Positions 15,653 to 24,700 of a DNA stretch of 35,126 bases are shown here, piece after piece. The translations under genes were made by a program, and so were the position numbers. Where the stretch lies: contig CALFBF010000112.1 in the NCBI GenBank assembly GCA_937949965.1, forward strand, positions 1 to 35,126. Reading direction: 5' to 3'. The DNA is from an uncultured Roseibacillus sp. Lineage in GTDB: Bacteria > Verrucomicrobiota > Verrucomicrobiia > Verrucomicrobiales > Akkermansiaceae. The first letter of the stretch is position 1, and every line of letters starts with the position of its first letter. The notes under the pieces were generated by a model that saw nothing but the letters and a program-made list of their open reading frames with translations, was not told the origin of the DNA and made no database searches.

Positions 15653-17065
15653 ATGAAGCCAATTAAGATGCGCCGCACGCGCCTACTCGCCACCCTGGGA
15701 CCAGCCTCCGATAGCGATGAAAAAATAGAAGCTTTGCTCGATGCAGGTGCGGATTGCTTCCGTATCAATATGTCTCACGCACAGCACGAGGTCGCCCGCG
15801 ACACGGTGCGACGGATTCGACGAATTGCGGTAGGACGTGAGTATCCAGTTGGCATTCTCTTTGACCTCACCGGCCCTTCCATCCGGACAGGCACTTTGGA
15901 GACTCCCTACCAACTCAAGAAAAACGACCAGGTGGAGTTCCGTATCGAAGGCTCAGAAGCCCAGCTCCCAATCTCGACCACCGTTAACTACGGAGGACTC
16001 CTCAACGATGTCAAAGTGGGCAACACCCTCATCGTTGATAACGGAACTCTCATTATGACAGTGGACTCGATCACTGAGGATCGGCTGATCGCTACAACGA
16101 GTACTCCCGGTGAGCTCGGCTCCCGTCGTCACATCAATCTCCCCGGCACACGGCTCAATCTGCCAGCTCTCACGGAGAAAGACCGCAAGGACTTGGACCT
16201 CGCAGTGGAATGCCAAGCTGACTTTGTGGCGGGTTCATTCGTGCGCGACGCTAGCCATGTGCTCGAACTCAAAGCGGAGATTGCGAACTTGGGAGGTCAC
16301 GCTCAAGTCATCTCAAAACTAGAAGACCAAGAGGCCATTCGCAATCTCGATGCCATCATCGAAGCTTCAGACGTCATCATGGTCGCTCGGGGAGATTTGG
16401 GAATTGAGGTTCACATTGAGGAATTACCGATTCTACAGCGCAAGATTGTGAAGCGCTGTTTGGAGGAAGGTAAGCGCGTCATTGTGGCTACTCATATGTT
16501 AGAGTCCATGATCTCTAACCCAACCCCAACACGGGCAGAAGTGACGGATGTCGCCAACGCGGTCTTCGAAGAAGCAGACGTGTTGATGGTTTCCGGCGAG
16601 ACTTCGGTTGGGCAGTATCCAGTGGAATGTCTTGAGATTCTCAACCGTGTCGCTCGTCGCATTGAGCGCTCGGGTGGGCTTGGTTTCGCTGAAAAATCCA
16701 AACTCGTCACTGATAAGCACAAAGCGATTCGTTCTGCCGTTCAGCTGGCAGACTCTATGCCGGGTGCGATTCTCGCCGTCTTTACCCGCACGGGAGAAAC
16801 GGCACATCGCACCTCGCTGATGCGACCACGCTCCCCTATCTTCGCCTTCACTCCTGATGAGCAAGTGCGACGTTTTCTCACCCTCTCCCGAGGCACGCGA
16901 AGCTTCTGCATCGACTTCGAGGCCACTCCTCGGCTCACGATCTCGAAAGGAATCGAGCTCTTGAGACAACAACGAAACGTACCACAAGGAACTCCTGTCG
17001 TCGTGGTCTCCGATACTTTACAAGACGACCGTCCAGTTAACACGATTCTGTTAGAGCACGCCTAA
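15653..17065 (+). CDS. pyk: Pyruvate kinase
   Basis: A 470-residue glycolytic enzyme converting phosphoenolpyruvate and ADP to pyruvate and ATP. Visible: RRTRLLATLGPAS and CFRINMSHA at the N-terminus (substrate and nucleotide contacts), a B domain in the middle of the first half, the catalytic-lysine segment VISKLEDQEAIRNLD, metal-site VMVARGDLGIEV, and ATHMLESMISNPTPTRAEVTDVANAV. The C-terminal domain includes FTRTGETAHRTSLMRP. The ATG at 15653 is used; a TTG at 15557 would add 32 residues of non-family sequence. The stop codon lies inside a 7-bp inverted repeat, CTGTTAG/CTAACAG (17048-17068), which lacks a following T-run. It converges on the Nudix gene, with 9 bases between stops. Confidence 0.95.
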   Translation: MKPIKMRRTRLLATLGPASDSDEKIEALLDAGADCFRINMSHAQHEVARDTVRRIRRIAVGREYPVGILFDLTGPSIRTGTLETPYQLKKNDQVEFRIEGSEAQLPISTTVNYGGLLNDVKVGNTLIVDNGTLIMTVDSITEDRLIATTSTPGELGSRRHINLPGTRLNLPALTEKDRKDLDLAVECQADFVAGSFVRDASHVLELKAEIANLGGHAQVISKLEDQEAIRNLDAIIEASDVIMVARGDLGIEVHIEELPILQRKIVKRCLEEGKRVIVATHMLESMISNPTPTRAEVTDVANAVFEEADVLMVSGETSVGQYPVECLEILNRVARRIERSGGLGFAEKSKLVTDKHKAIRSAVQLADSMPGAILAVFTRTGETAHRTSLMRPRSPIFAFTPDEQVRRFLTLSRGTRSFCIDFEATPRLTISKGIELLRQQRNVPQGTPVVVVSDTLQDDRPVNTILLEHA

Positions 17066-17074
17066 CAGGGCTTG

Positions 17075-17536
17075 TTAGAGTTCTACCGCAAAAAAATCTT
17101 TCATTACTTTGCGGTAGACTTGTTGCTTAAATTCTGGGAGCCAGCTGAGCTGAAAATCGGCTGGCTTGATCCAATCAGTAGCACGGAATTCGCGTGGTTC
17201 GCGTTCGATATCAATCTTGGCCTTTTGATCGTGAAGAAGGCAGCGGTAGTAAGTTTGCTCTTGGCCGTCAAAGTACTTCTTGCCCTTCTTCTTTTTCTTC
17301 ACATTGTCAGGATACACATAGCGGTATCCTCCTTTCATTTCCAAAATGTCGTAGCTTACAGGAAGAAGGCCGATCTCCTCTTCGACTTCACGCTTGAGCG
17401 CTTCTTCGAGGGTCTCCCCTTCATCCACTCCTCCTTGTGGAAACTGCCAAGCTCCCTTCACTTTCAAGCGTTCGCAAACCAATAAACGCCCGTCCTCACG
17501 GACTAATAAAATGGCTACATTAGGTCGATATTCCAT
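17075..17536 (-). CDS. Nudix hydrolase, probable RNA pyrophosphohydrolase or dinucleoside polyphosphate hydrolase
   Basis: A 153-residue Nudix protein. The Nudix box GX5EX7REUXEEXGU is complete at residues 35-57 (GGVDEGETLEEALKREVEEEIGL). The preceding KGAWQFPQGG and the later aromatic-rich C-terminus resemble RppH/NudH, which removes pyrophosphate from 5' ends of mRNA or cleaves Ap4A. A basic run (KKKKKGKK) around 90-100 sits between the Nudix box and the C-terminal strands. The start MEYRPNVAILL at 17536 is preferred to upstream in-frame ATGs because RPNVAILL is the usual family opening. It is divergent from pgsA. The exact substrate is uncertain. Confidence 0.8.
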   Translation of the reverse strand: MEYRPNVAILLVREDGRLLVCERLKVKGAWQFPQGGVDEGETLEEALKREVEEEIGLLPVSYDILEMKGGYRYVYPDNVKKKKKGKKYFDGQEQTYYRCLLHDQKAKIDIEREPREFRATDWIKPADFQLSWLPEFKQQVYRKVMKDFFAVEL

Positions 17537-17686
17537 CATTATGGCTAACACCATGACCAGTCTCGACAGAGGGCTCAATCCTTGGAGCGATGTTTTGACG
17601 TCATCCTTTACACTGCTTATTCTTGCGACAGATTCTCCGTGTTCGCTCTGATAGACGGAGTCTATTTCTCTTTCATCTTTTCATTC

Positions 17687-18253
17687 ATGAATCTTCCCAA
17701 CTCCATCACGGTCGCCCGCCTAGTTCTCGCTGCTATTTTCGTAGTAGTGGCCTCTTTAGGAACTCCGGCAGGCAATCTTGCGGCCTTGATTTGCTTTGCC
17801 CTCGCTGCGGTGTCAGATTTTCTCGACGGCTATCTTGCTCGCAAACTGAACTTGGTCACCTCACTTGGTAAGCTCCTTGATCCCTTAGCGGACAAGATTT
17901 TGGTCGCAGCTGCGTTCGTTCATCTCACTGCTCTAGGTATTGCGCCAGTCTGGCTCACCTCCGTCATCATCGCACGCGAGTTCTTGGTAACTGGGCTTCG
18001 CCAAATTGCGGTCGAGCAAGGCCAGGTCATTCCTGCCGATAATCTCGGCAAGTGGAAGACGACCTTTCAACTTACCTTCTGCATCGCAGCGCTGGTCTGG
18101 CTTTTGGTGGCAGAGAAAACGGATCATCCACTCCACGGCCTGACTCAACCAGGAGGATTACTCTTGAATATTTCGCTCTATGGTTCGCTTATTCTGACCA
18201 CGCTATCAGGGGCGAACTACACATGGAAAGGGCGCCACCTCCTCAAAGGGTAG
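17687..18253 (+). CDS. pgsA: CDP-diacylglycerol--glycerol-3-phosphate 3-phosphatidyltransferase
   Basis: A 188-residue membrane enzyme of the CDP-alcohol phosphatidyltransferase family, making phosphatidylglycerol phosphate. The full catalytic motif is present: D44-x2-D47-G48-x2-A51-R52-x8-G61-x3-D65-x3-D69 (SDFLDGYLARK, then GKLLDPLADK). The N-terminus MNLPNSITVARLVLA and REFLVTGLRQIAVEQG fit PgsA rather than phosphatidylserine synthase. About five hydrophobic segments. The ATG at 17687 begins the family N-terminus; the frame is open further upstream to 17582 without homology. It converges on purH with 61 bases between stops. Confidence 0.92.
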   Translation: MNLPNSITVARLVLAAIFVVVASLGTPAGNLAALICFALAAVSDFLDGYLARKLNLVTSLGKLLDPLADKILVAAAFVHLTALGIAPVWLTSVIIAREFLVTGLRQIAVEQGQVIPADNLGKWKTTFQLTFCIAALVWLLVAEKTDHPLHGLTQPGGLLLNISLYGSLILTTLSGANYTWKGRHLLKG

Positions 18254-18314
18254 ACGCTCTCTTACTAAACTAGCCAACCGGCTCGCCCTTGGCCTCCTTG
18301 GCCCCCCCCTTCGC

Positions 18315-19886
18315 CTAGTGACGGAAGTGGCGGTGTCCGGTGAAGACCATCGCGATATCTGCGGCATCTGCGGCGGCGATCACTTCTTCATCACGGATAG
18401 AGCCTCCCGGTTGGATACAGGCAGTCGCACCAGCCTCAATGGCGGCATCGAGTCCATCCGCGAACGGGAACATCGCGTCGGAAGCAATGATGCTTCCCTG
18501 CAAAGAAAGACCTGCTTGTTCAGCCTTCCAGCACGCAATCTTGGAAGAATCGACTCGACTCATCTGTCCCGCACCGATTCCCAAAGTGCGGTCGGCACCA
18601 GAAAAGACGATAGCGTTGGACTTCACATGCTTCACCACGCGCCAACCAAAGCGCATGGCCTTGAGTTCGCCTTCTGTCGGAGGTCTCTTGCTGACGACTT
18701 TTCCTTCTAGATTCTCGAGTCCCTTCACTTCGTGATCTCGCTCCATGACCATGAGGCCACCGGGACAAGAACGAACTACAGGCTCTTTCTTCTCCTCGCG
18801 GTAAGCGGCCTCGTTCATGTGCATGAGGCGAAGGTTTTTCTTTTTCTGCAAAATCGCTCGGGCCTCTGGCAGATACTCAGGGGCGATGATGACATCGGTG
18901 AAAATCTCAGAAATCACACGTGCCAAACCTTCGTCAATAGGACGGTTACAAACAATGACCCCGCCAAAGGGAGCCTGACGATCGGTTTCGAAAGCCTTAC
19001 TCCACGCTTTCCGCAAGTCTTCATCCTGGCCGATTCCGCAAGGGTTGGTGTGCTTGAGAATGCCCACGGTAGGACGCTTGAAATCGAGAATGAGGTCAGC
19101 CGCCGCCTCGATATCGAGAATGTTGGTATAGCTCAGTTCCTTGCCCTGGAGTTGAGAAAAGAATTCGGAGAAATTACCATAGAGACGAGCGGGTTGGTGA
19201 GGATTATCCCCGTAGCGCAAGTCGTGATCTAACGGTAATGAAATCGAGTAGTTGCCGGCTGTCCCTTGGTCACATTTGCCAAGGTAATCGGCAATGGCGC
19301 CATCATACTCATTGGTGCGGCGGAAAACCTTAAGGGCAAGTTCCTCGCGGAGCCGCAAGCTGGTCTCTCCTTTAGTAGTCGACTCGCCACCAAGTTCCTC
19401 GACTTCGTCCATCTCAGCGAGGACGCGGTCGTAGTCAGTCGGGTCTGTTACCACGGTGACGGCAGAATAGTTCTTAGCGGCACTACGCAACATAGAGGGA
19501 CCACCGATGTCGATTTTTTCAATCGCTTCCGCAAGAGTCGTCCCTTCTTGGGCGACTGTTTCTTCAAAGGGGTAGAGATTCACGACCACGAGATCGATAC
19601 CGGGGATTTCGTGCTTCTTGGCTTGAGCCTGATGCTCATCAGAGTCGCGACGTTGGAGTAGCCCGCCATGAATCATGGGATGCAGAGTCTTGAGACGACC
19701 TTCGAAAAGCTCCGGCTCACCAGTGTAATCGGAGACATCTTGCACCTCGAGTCCAGCCTCGCGTAAGGCGGACGCAGTGCCCCCTGTTGAGAGTAATTCC
19801 ACTCCGAAGTCCTCCGCCAATCGGCGAGCAAAAACCACTAGTCCTGTCTTATCGGACACCGAAAGAAGCGCACGTTGAATAGCCAT
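18315..19886 (-). CDS. purH: Bifunctional AICAR formyltransferase / IMP cyclohydrolase
   Basis: A 523-residue enzyme for the last two steps of purine synthesis: formylation of AICAR with 10-formyl-THF, then ring closure to IMP. The N-terminal MGS-like cyclohydrolase domain begins ALLSVSDKTGLV and contains LSTGGTASAL, VSDYTGEPELFEGRLKTLHP and HGGLL. The transformylase domain contains ELSYTNILDIEAA, the catalytic KHTNPCGIGQ, and near the end DAMFPFADGLDAAIEAGATACIQPGGSIRDEEV. The length is normal. The ATG at 19886 starts the family N-terminus; the open frame to 19955 is not family-like. It follows trkH by 104 bases on the same strand. The other purine gene here, purB, is 13 kb away, so there is no purine operon. 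Confidence 0.96.
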   Translation of the reverse strand: MAIQRALLSVSDKTGLVVFARRLAEDFGVELLSTGGTASALREAGLEVQDVSDYTGEPELFEGRLKTLHPMIHGGLLQRRDSDEHQAQAKKHEIPGIDLVVVNLYPFEETVAQEGTTLAEAIEKIDIGGPSMLRSAAKNYSAVTVVTDPTDYDRVLAEMDEVEELGGESTTKGETSLRLREELALKVFRRTNEYDGAIADYLGKCDQGTAGNYSISLPLDHDLRYGDNPHQPARLYGNFSEFFSQLQGKELSYTNILDIEAAADLILDFKRPTVGILKHTNPCGIGQDEDLRKAWSKAFETDRQAPFGGVIVCNRPIDEGLARVISEIFTDVIIAPEYLPEARAILQKKKNLRLMHMNEAAYREEKKEPVVRSCPGGLMVMERDHEVKGLENLEGKVVSKRPPTEGELKAMRFGWRVVKHVKSNAIVFSGADRTLGIGAGQMSRVDSSKIACWKAEQAGLSLQGSIIASDAMFPFADGLDAAIEAGATACIQPGGSIRDEEVIAAADAADIAMVFTGHRHFRH

Positions 19887-19990
19887 AATGTGTGTGGTGA
19901 AGGGCAAGAAGCCCGTCGAGTCTGTTGGCGTACTGATGACCCGCCTTGCAAACAAGCATTATTTCCAGCCGAACCGTTTCGACAAAACCT

Positions 19991-21481
19991 CTAAAACTTA
20001 CGCCAAGCAGCGGGAACAAAGAGAACAAGGAAAGCGAAAATCTCGAGACGCCCCATCACCATTAACAGAGAAAGGTAGAGAAGGGTAGGCTGTCGGAAAT
20101 GACCAAAATTATCGGTAGGACCGACATCTCCGAATCCGGGTCCAATATTAGAAAGCGTAGTCAGGACCGCAGCGACCGTGGTCTCGAAGTCTACTCCGTG
20201 CGCCGTTTCTAGAATAGCCACCACCATCATGGAGACGATGGCAATGAACCAAAAGAGAGCGACAAATAAGATCGTCTGACTGCGTCCTTGATCGTTAATG
20301 GGATTCCCATTCACTTGGAGCCGGAAGACCTGATGTGGGCGAAAGGCTTGCACGATTTCCTGATGGACCGAGCGAACGAGAAGCATGACACGGCTCACCT
20401 TGGCCCCACCTGCCGTGGAGCCGGCACAACCACCCATAAGCATGAGGCCCAAGACGATGAAGTGGGCGCCCACGGGCCAAGCTTCGAAATCCACGGTACC
20501 ATATCCGGTGGATGAGGCGATGGAAACCACTGTGAAAATAGCACCACGGAGAGCTTCTCCAAACTGGGTGTCTCCGAGCATAAACTTAATTCCTACAACC
20601 AGTATAACAGCGATCGCAACGAGCATGAGATACCACTTGGCCTCTTCCTCGCTGCGCAGACGCTTCCAATTCTTATTTAAAATCACGACGTAAATGAGAA
20701 AGCTGATACTTCCGAGTAACATAAAGAGAACAATCCACATCTCAATCGCGAGACCAGTCTCCCAGTTCGAAAAATAGCCAATGCTCGCGCTATGAGTCGA
20801 GAAGCCACCCGTGGAAACACAGGTCAGCGCATGCGCAGTAGCATCGAACCAGCTCATCCCCAATCCTTTGAGCCCAAGAAGACAAATCACGGTGAGAACG
20901 AGGTAAATTTTCCACAAAAGGAGGGCAGTATCGCGAATCTTGGCGTTGGAAACCTCTGCGGCCTCGAAAGAGGATTCATTCCGAAAAAGTGACTTGGTGC
21001 CCGCTCCGAGACTGGAGAGAAGCGCCACAAAGAGGACCAGAATCCCTAATCCCCCTAACCATTGCGAAACAGAGCGCCACATGAGGATGCCACGCGGCCA
21101 AGCTTCCAAATCACCAATCACAGTAGAACCCGTGGTGGTAAATCCCGAAACGGACTCAAAGAAAGCTGCCGAGGGATTGAGGCCCGGTTCGGCCAGCATA
21201 AAAGGAATCGCTCCAATAAACCCCGATGTCATCCAACCTACTCCGACAATGATCACGCCCTCACGGCGCGGAATACGATCGTATCTCCCCCGCCCTAGAA
21301 TCACGAGCACAATGCCCAAAAGAAGCGCAAATACGGTCGTCGCTCCGAGAGCAATCGATGCCGAATCATTCGCCCCACTATCTAACACTGAAAAGAGAGT
21401 ACAACTCATCAAAGCGAGACTCTCCATCATGAGCAGCAGACCGAGCACCTTGGCTAAGAGCTTGAAGTTCACCGACGGCAT
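19991..21481 (-). CDS. trkH: TrkH-family potassium uptake protein
   Basis: A 496-residue inner-membrane protein, the potassium-translocating subunit of a Trk/Ktr system. About ten hydrophobic segments alternate with four selectivity-filter loops, recognisable as TTGSTV, CVSTGGFST, ASSTGYGT and SNIGPGFG, each with the filter glycine. FVLFGSC-type Ktr features are lacking and the length fits TrkH. The regulatory NAD-binding partner TrkA is not in the window, so it must be encoded elsewhere. It starts at ATG 21481, is divergent from gltB, and is followed by purH. Confidence 0.92.
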   Translation of the reverse strand: MPSVNFKLLAKVLGLLLMMESLALMSCTLFSVLDSGANDSASIALGATTVFALLLGIVLVILGRGRYDRIPRREGVIIVGVGWMTSGFIGAIPFMLAEPGLNPSAAFFESVSGFTTTGSTVIGDLEAWPRGILMWRSVSQWLGGLGILVLFVALLSSLGAGTKSLFRNESSFEAAEVSNAKIRDTALLLWKIYLVLTVICLLGLKGLGMSWFDATAHALTCVSTGGFSTHSASIGYFSNWETGLAIEMWIVLFMLLGSISFLIYVVILNKNWKRLRSEEEAKWYLMLVAIAVILVVGIKFMLGDTQFGEALRGAIFTVVSIASSTGYGTVDFEAWPVGAHFIVLGLMLMGGCAGSTAGGAKVSRVMLLVRSVHQEIVQAFRPHQVFRLQVNGNPINDQGRSQTILFVALFWFIAIVSMMVVAILETAHGVDFETTVAAVLTTLSNIGPGFGDVGPTDNFGHFRQPTLLYLSLLMVMGRLEIFAFLVLFVPAAWRKF

Positions 21482-21502
21482 CCAAGCGTATCCCGCTCAA
21501 AA

Positions 21503-21538
21503 CTCGATCCTAAATCGAGAAATCAGGAGGATTTCTCG
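21503..21538. repeat. Two overlapping, mutually exclusive inverted repeats between trkH and gltB
   Basis: CTCGAT (21503-21508) pairs with ATCGAG (21514-21519). CGAGAAATC (21516-21524) pairs perfectly with GATTTCTCG (21530-21538) around an AGGAG loop. The two stems share CGAG at 21516-21519, so only one can form at a time. They sit 20 to 60 bases upstream of trkH and about 230 upstream of gltB; either could be the regulated gene. Confidence 0.55.
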
Positions 21539-21766
21539 CCTTTATCTTCTGATTTTGAACCATTCCTTCATTCGAAATTCCGCGGAAGTATTCATTCTCA
21601 GGAATCACACGCACGAAAATCTTGGCAGACGAGCCTACCCCCTCTACTTTTTGCCCTCCTTCACGACTGGGGAGTTTCTGAAAAGACTTGAACTTTCGCT
21701 CGTCTCGTCGAATTGAAGGCGACAGAGATTCGAAGAATCAGAACGACTTCAGCTACCAAGAACCTC

Positions 21767-24700
21767 ATGACTAGCCATTCTCCCTATCATCCCGACTTCA
21801 CTCCCGACTCTAGTGCCACTTTGCATTCTTTTGGCAATGAACGAGATAACTGTGGAATGGGAGCCATTGCGCACTTGGGAGGGAAGCGTTCATACGAAAT
21901 CATAGAGCGTGCGATCGACTCAGTCTGCAACATGACCCACCGGGGAGCAATTGATGCCGATGGCAAGACCGGAGACGGTTCGGGTATCCTCACCCAAATC
22001 CCCCGTCAGCTCTTTTCCCGCGAGCTGGATAAACTGGGCTACAAAATCAATCACATTGACGACCTCGCGATCGGGGTCTTTTTCCTCCCCGCAGACGACG
22101 CGGCCGTAGCGAAGAGTATTCAAGAGGCCGCCGTCAGCTTGGCTAAAGGGCGAGGCATCACCTTCCTCGGTTGGCGCGAAGTGCCGGTGCAACCGAACGA
22201 ACTCGGTAAGTTGGCAGCAGCGAGTCAGCCCAACATCCAACATCTTCTATTAGCAAAACCGACTGACTGGGATGGCGATCAATTCGAGCGCCAGCTCTAC
22301 CTCGTGCGTCGTTCTCTCGAACGCCAGTTTGCAGAAGTCCCGAACTTCTACATCCCTACTCTCTCTGGCCGCCTTCTTTCTTACAAAGGATTGGCGATGC
22401 CTGCGACTCTGCAAGCCTTCTATAGCGACTTGCAGGATTCAGACTTCCAAGTTTCCCTCGCGCTCTATCACCAGCGCTTCTCGACCAACACTTTCCCGGC
22501 GTGGCCGCTCGGTCAGCCCTTCCGCATGATGTGCCATAATGGCGAAATCAACACCGTGCGCGGCAACCGCAACTGGTGGGCTTCGCGGGAAGAATTCTTC
22601 GAACACGAAGTCTGGGGCAGTGATGTTGACCTCTTGAAGGATGTCATGTCTGGTAAGGAATCAGACTCCTCTTCCCTCGACCACGCCTTAGAAATCCTCG
22701 TCCTCTCCGGTCGCCCTCTTGAGCACGCAATGTGCATGCTCGTGCCGCCCGCCTTCCGCCACGATCTTGAACTTTCGGAAGAGGTTCGTGACTTCTTCCA
22801 CTACCATCGCTCCTTCGCCGAACCATGGGATGGCCCTGCCGGTCTCGTTTTCACCGATGGAACGAAGGTCTGCGCCTCTCTTGACCGGAACGGTCTTCGT
22901 CCTTCGCGCTACACCCTTACCGAAGATGGCCTGCTCATCATCGGTTCTGAGTCCGGCACCAGCCCCGTGCCCGATGGCGACATCTCCTCTCGCGGACGCT
23001 TAGGACCAGGTCAGATGATCTCTGCTAACACTGAGACGGGTGAACTGCTCTTTGACCAAGAGATCAAGAACTCTCTCGCAGCAAAGCAAAATTACGGCAA
23101 ATGGGTTGATGAAAACCGAGTCGAACTGAAAAAATTCGTCTCACACAATGCACATTCTCCTACTTGCGAATACAATGCGGTTGAACTCTCCCAGCATCAG
23201 GTTGCGCAAGGAGTCACCGCCGAGGATCTCGATATGATCTTCCCTCCCATGGTGAAGGGCTCGCAAGAAGCGGTCTTCTCGATGGGTGATGACATCCCCC
23301 TTGCCCCTCTTTCGCGCTACCCACGACTCCTCTTCACCTACTTCAAGCAGCTCTTTGCTCAAGTCACCAACCCACCCATCGACCCCATTCGCGAATGGGC
23401 GGTGATGACTTTGGCAGCGGGCCTCGGGCGCGAGCGCAATATCCTGAGCGAATCCCCCGAACACGGAAGGATCCTCCACCTTGAATCTGCCATCCTCTTC
23501 GAACAAGAAATCGAGTATATCAAAGAGCGGGAGGCACACGGCTTCAAAACGGCAGTGTTAGATACTACTTTCGCCGTAGAAGACGGAGCTTTCGGGCTAC
23601 GCACTGCGGTAGAAGCGCTCTGCAAAGCGGCCGAAAAAGCGGTCGATGACGGAGCAGAAATCCTCATCCTCTCGGACAAGAAGCTCTGCTCAGTCCGCGC
23701 CGCGATGCCATCCCTGATGGTGACCGGAGCCGTTCACCACTACCTCACCAAGAAACGCAAGCGCCTCCGCGCCTCCCTCGTCATTGAGACGGGTGAAGCC
23801 CGCGACACCCATCAGCTGGCCTGTCTCTTTGGTTACGGTGCCACTGCGGTCTGCCCTTACCTCGGCTACGCTACCGCACGTGCGATCCTGAACGACGAAA
23901 AACTCAACAAGAAGCACAAGTTCCCCGAAGACCTCACCCCTGAGATCGCAATGGCGAACTACCGCAAGGCACTTGAGAAAGGTCTTCTCAAGATCATGTC
24001 CAAGATGGGCATCTCGGTTCTGAACTCCTATCAGGGAGCACAGACCTTCGAAGCCTTGGGAGTCGGGGCCGAAGTGGTCGATTTCTGCTTCACTGGCACC
24101 ATCACCCGGATTGGCGGAGTGGGCTTCAACGAAATTGCACACGAGACCCTTACTCGCCACCAAACTGCTTTCGCCGAACCAACTTCCGAACCTCTCGACT
24201 TGGGAGATCCAGGATACAACCGTTACCGCAAGACTGGCGAAGCACACGCGATCTCCACCGACGTCATCAGCAACCTCCATACCTTCGTTAAAAATAACAA
24301 GAAGGAGGACTACGATGACTACGTGAAGGCTTCGCTCGAGAACAATCCCATCACGATCAAGGACCTCCTTGAGTTCCGTCTTGAGGACGCCAAAGCGATT
24401 CCTCTGGAGGAAGTGGAACCCGCTTCCGAAATCGTGAAACGATTCACGACTGCAGCGATGTCGTTAGGAGCCCTTTCGCCAGAAGCTCACGAAACCCTCG
24501 CCATCGCCATGAACCGCCTCGGCGGAAAGTCTGACTCGGGAGAAGGTGGCGAAGACACCCGTCGCTTTGAGCCCTATCCAAACGGAGACCTCGCTCGCTC
24601 AGCGATTAAACAAGTTGCTTCGGGACGCTTCGGCGTGAGTGCTCATTACCTCGTCAACTGCGACGAAATTGAGATCAAGATGGCCCAGGGAGCCAAGCCT

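Noticed and set aside
17048-17068. Inverted repeat CTGTTAG/CTAACAG over the pyk stop as an intrinsic terminator
   Set aside because: The stem is good but no T-run follows on either strand, so it is only noted with pyk.
21713-21766. TTG start giving an 18-residue longer GltB
   Set aside because: The added residues are not family-like; the ATG at 21767 gives a propeptide of ordinary length before Cys29.
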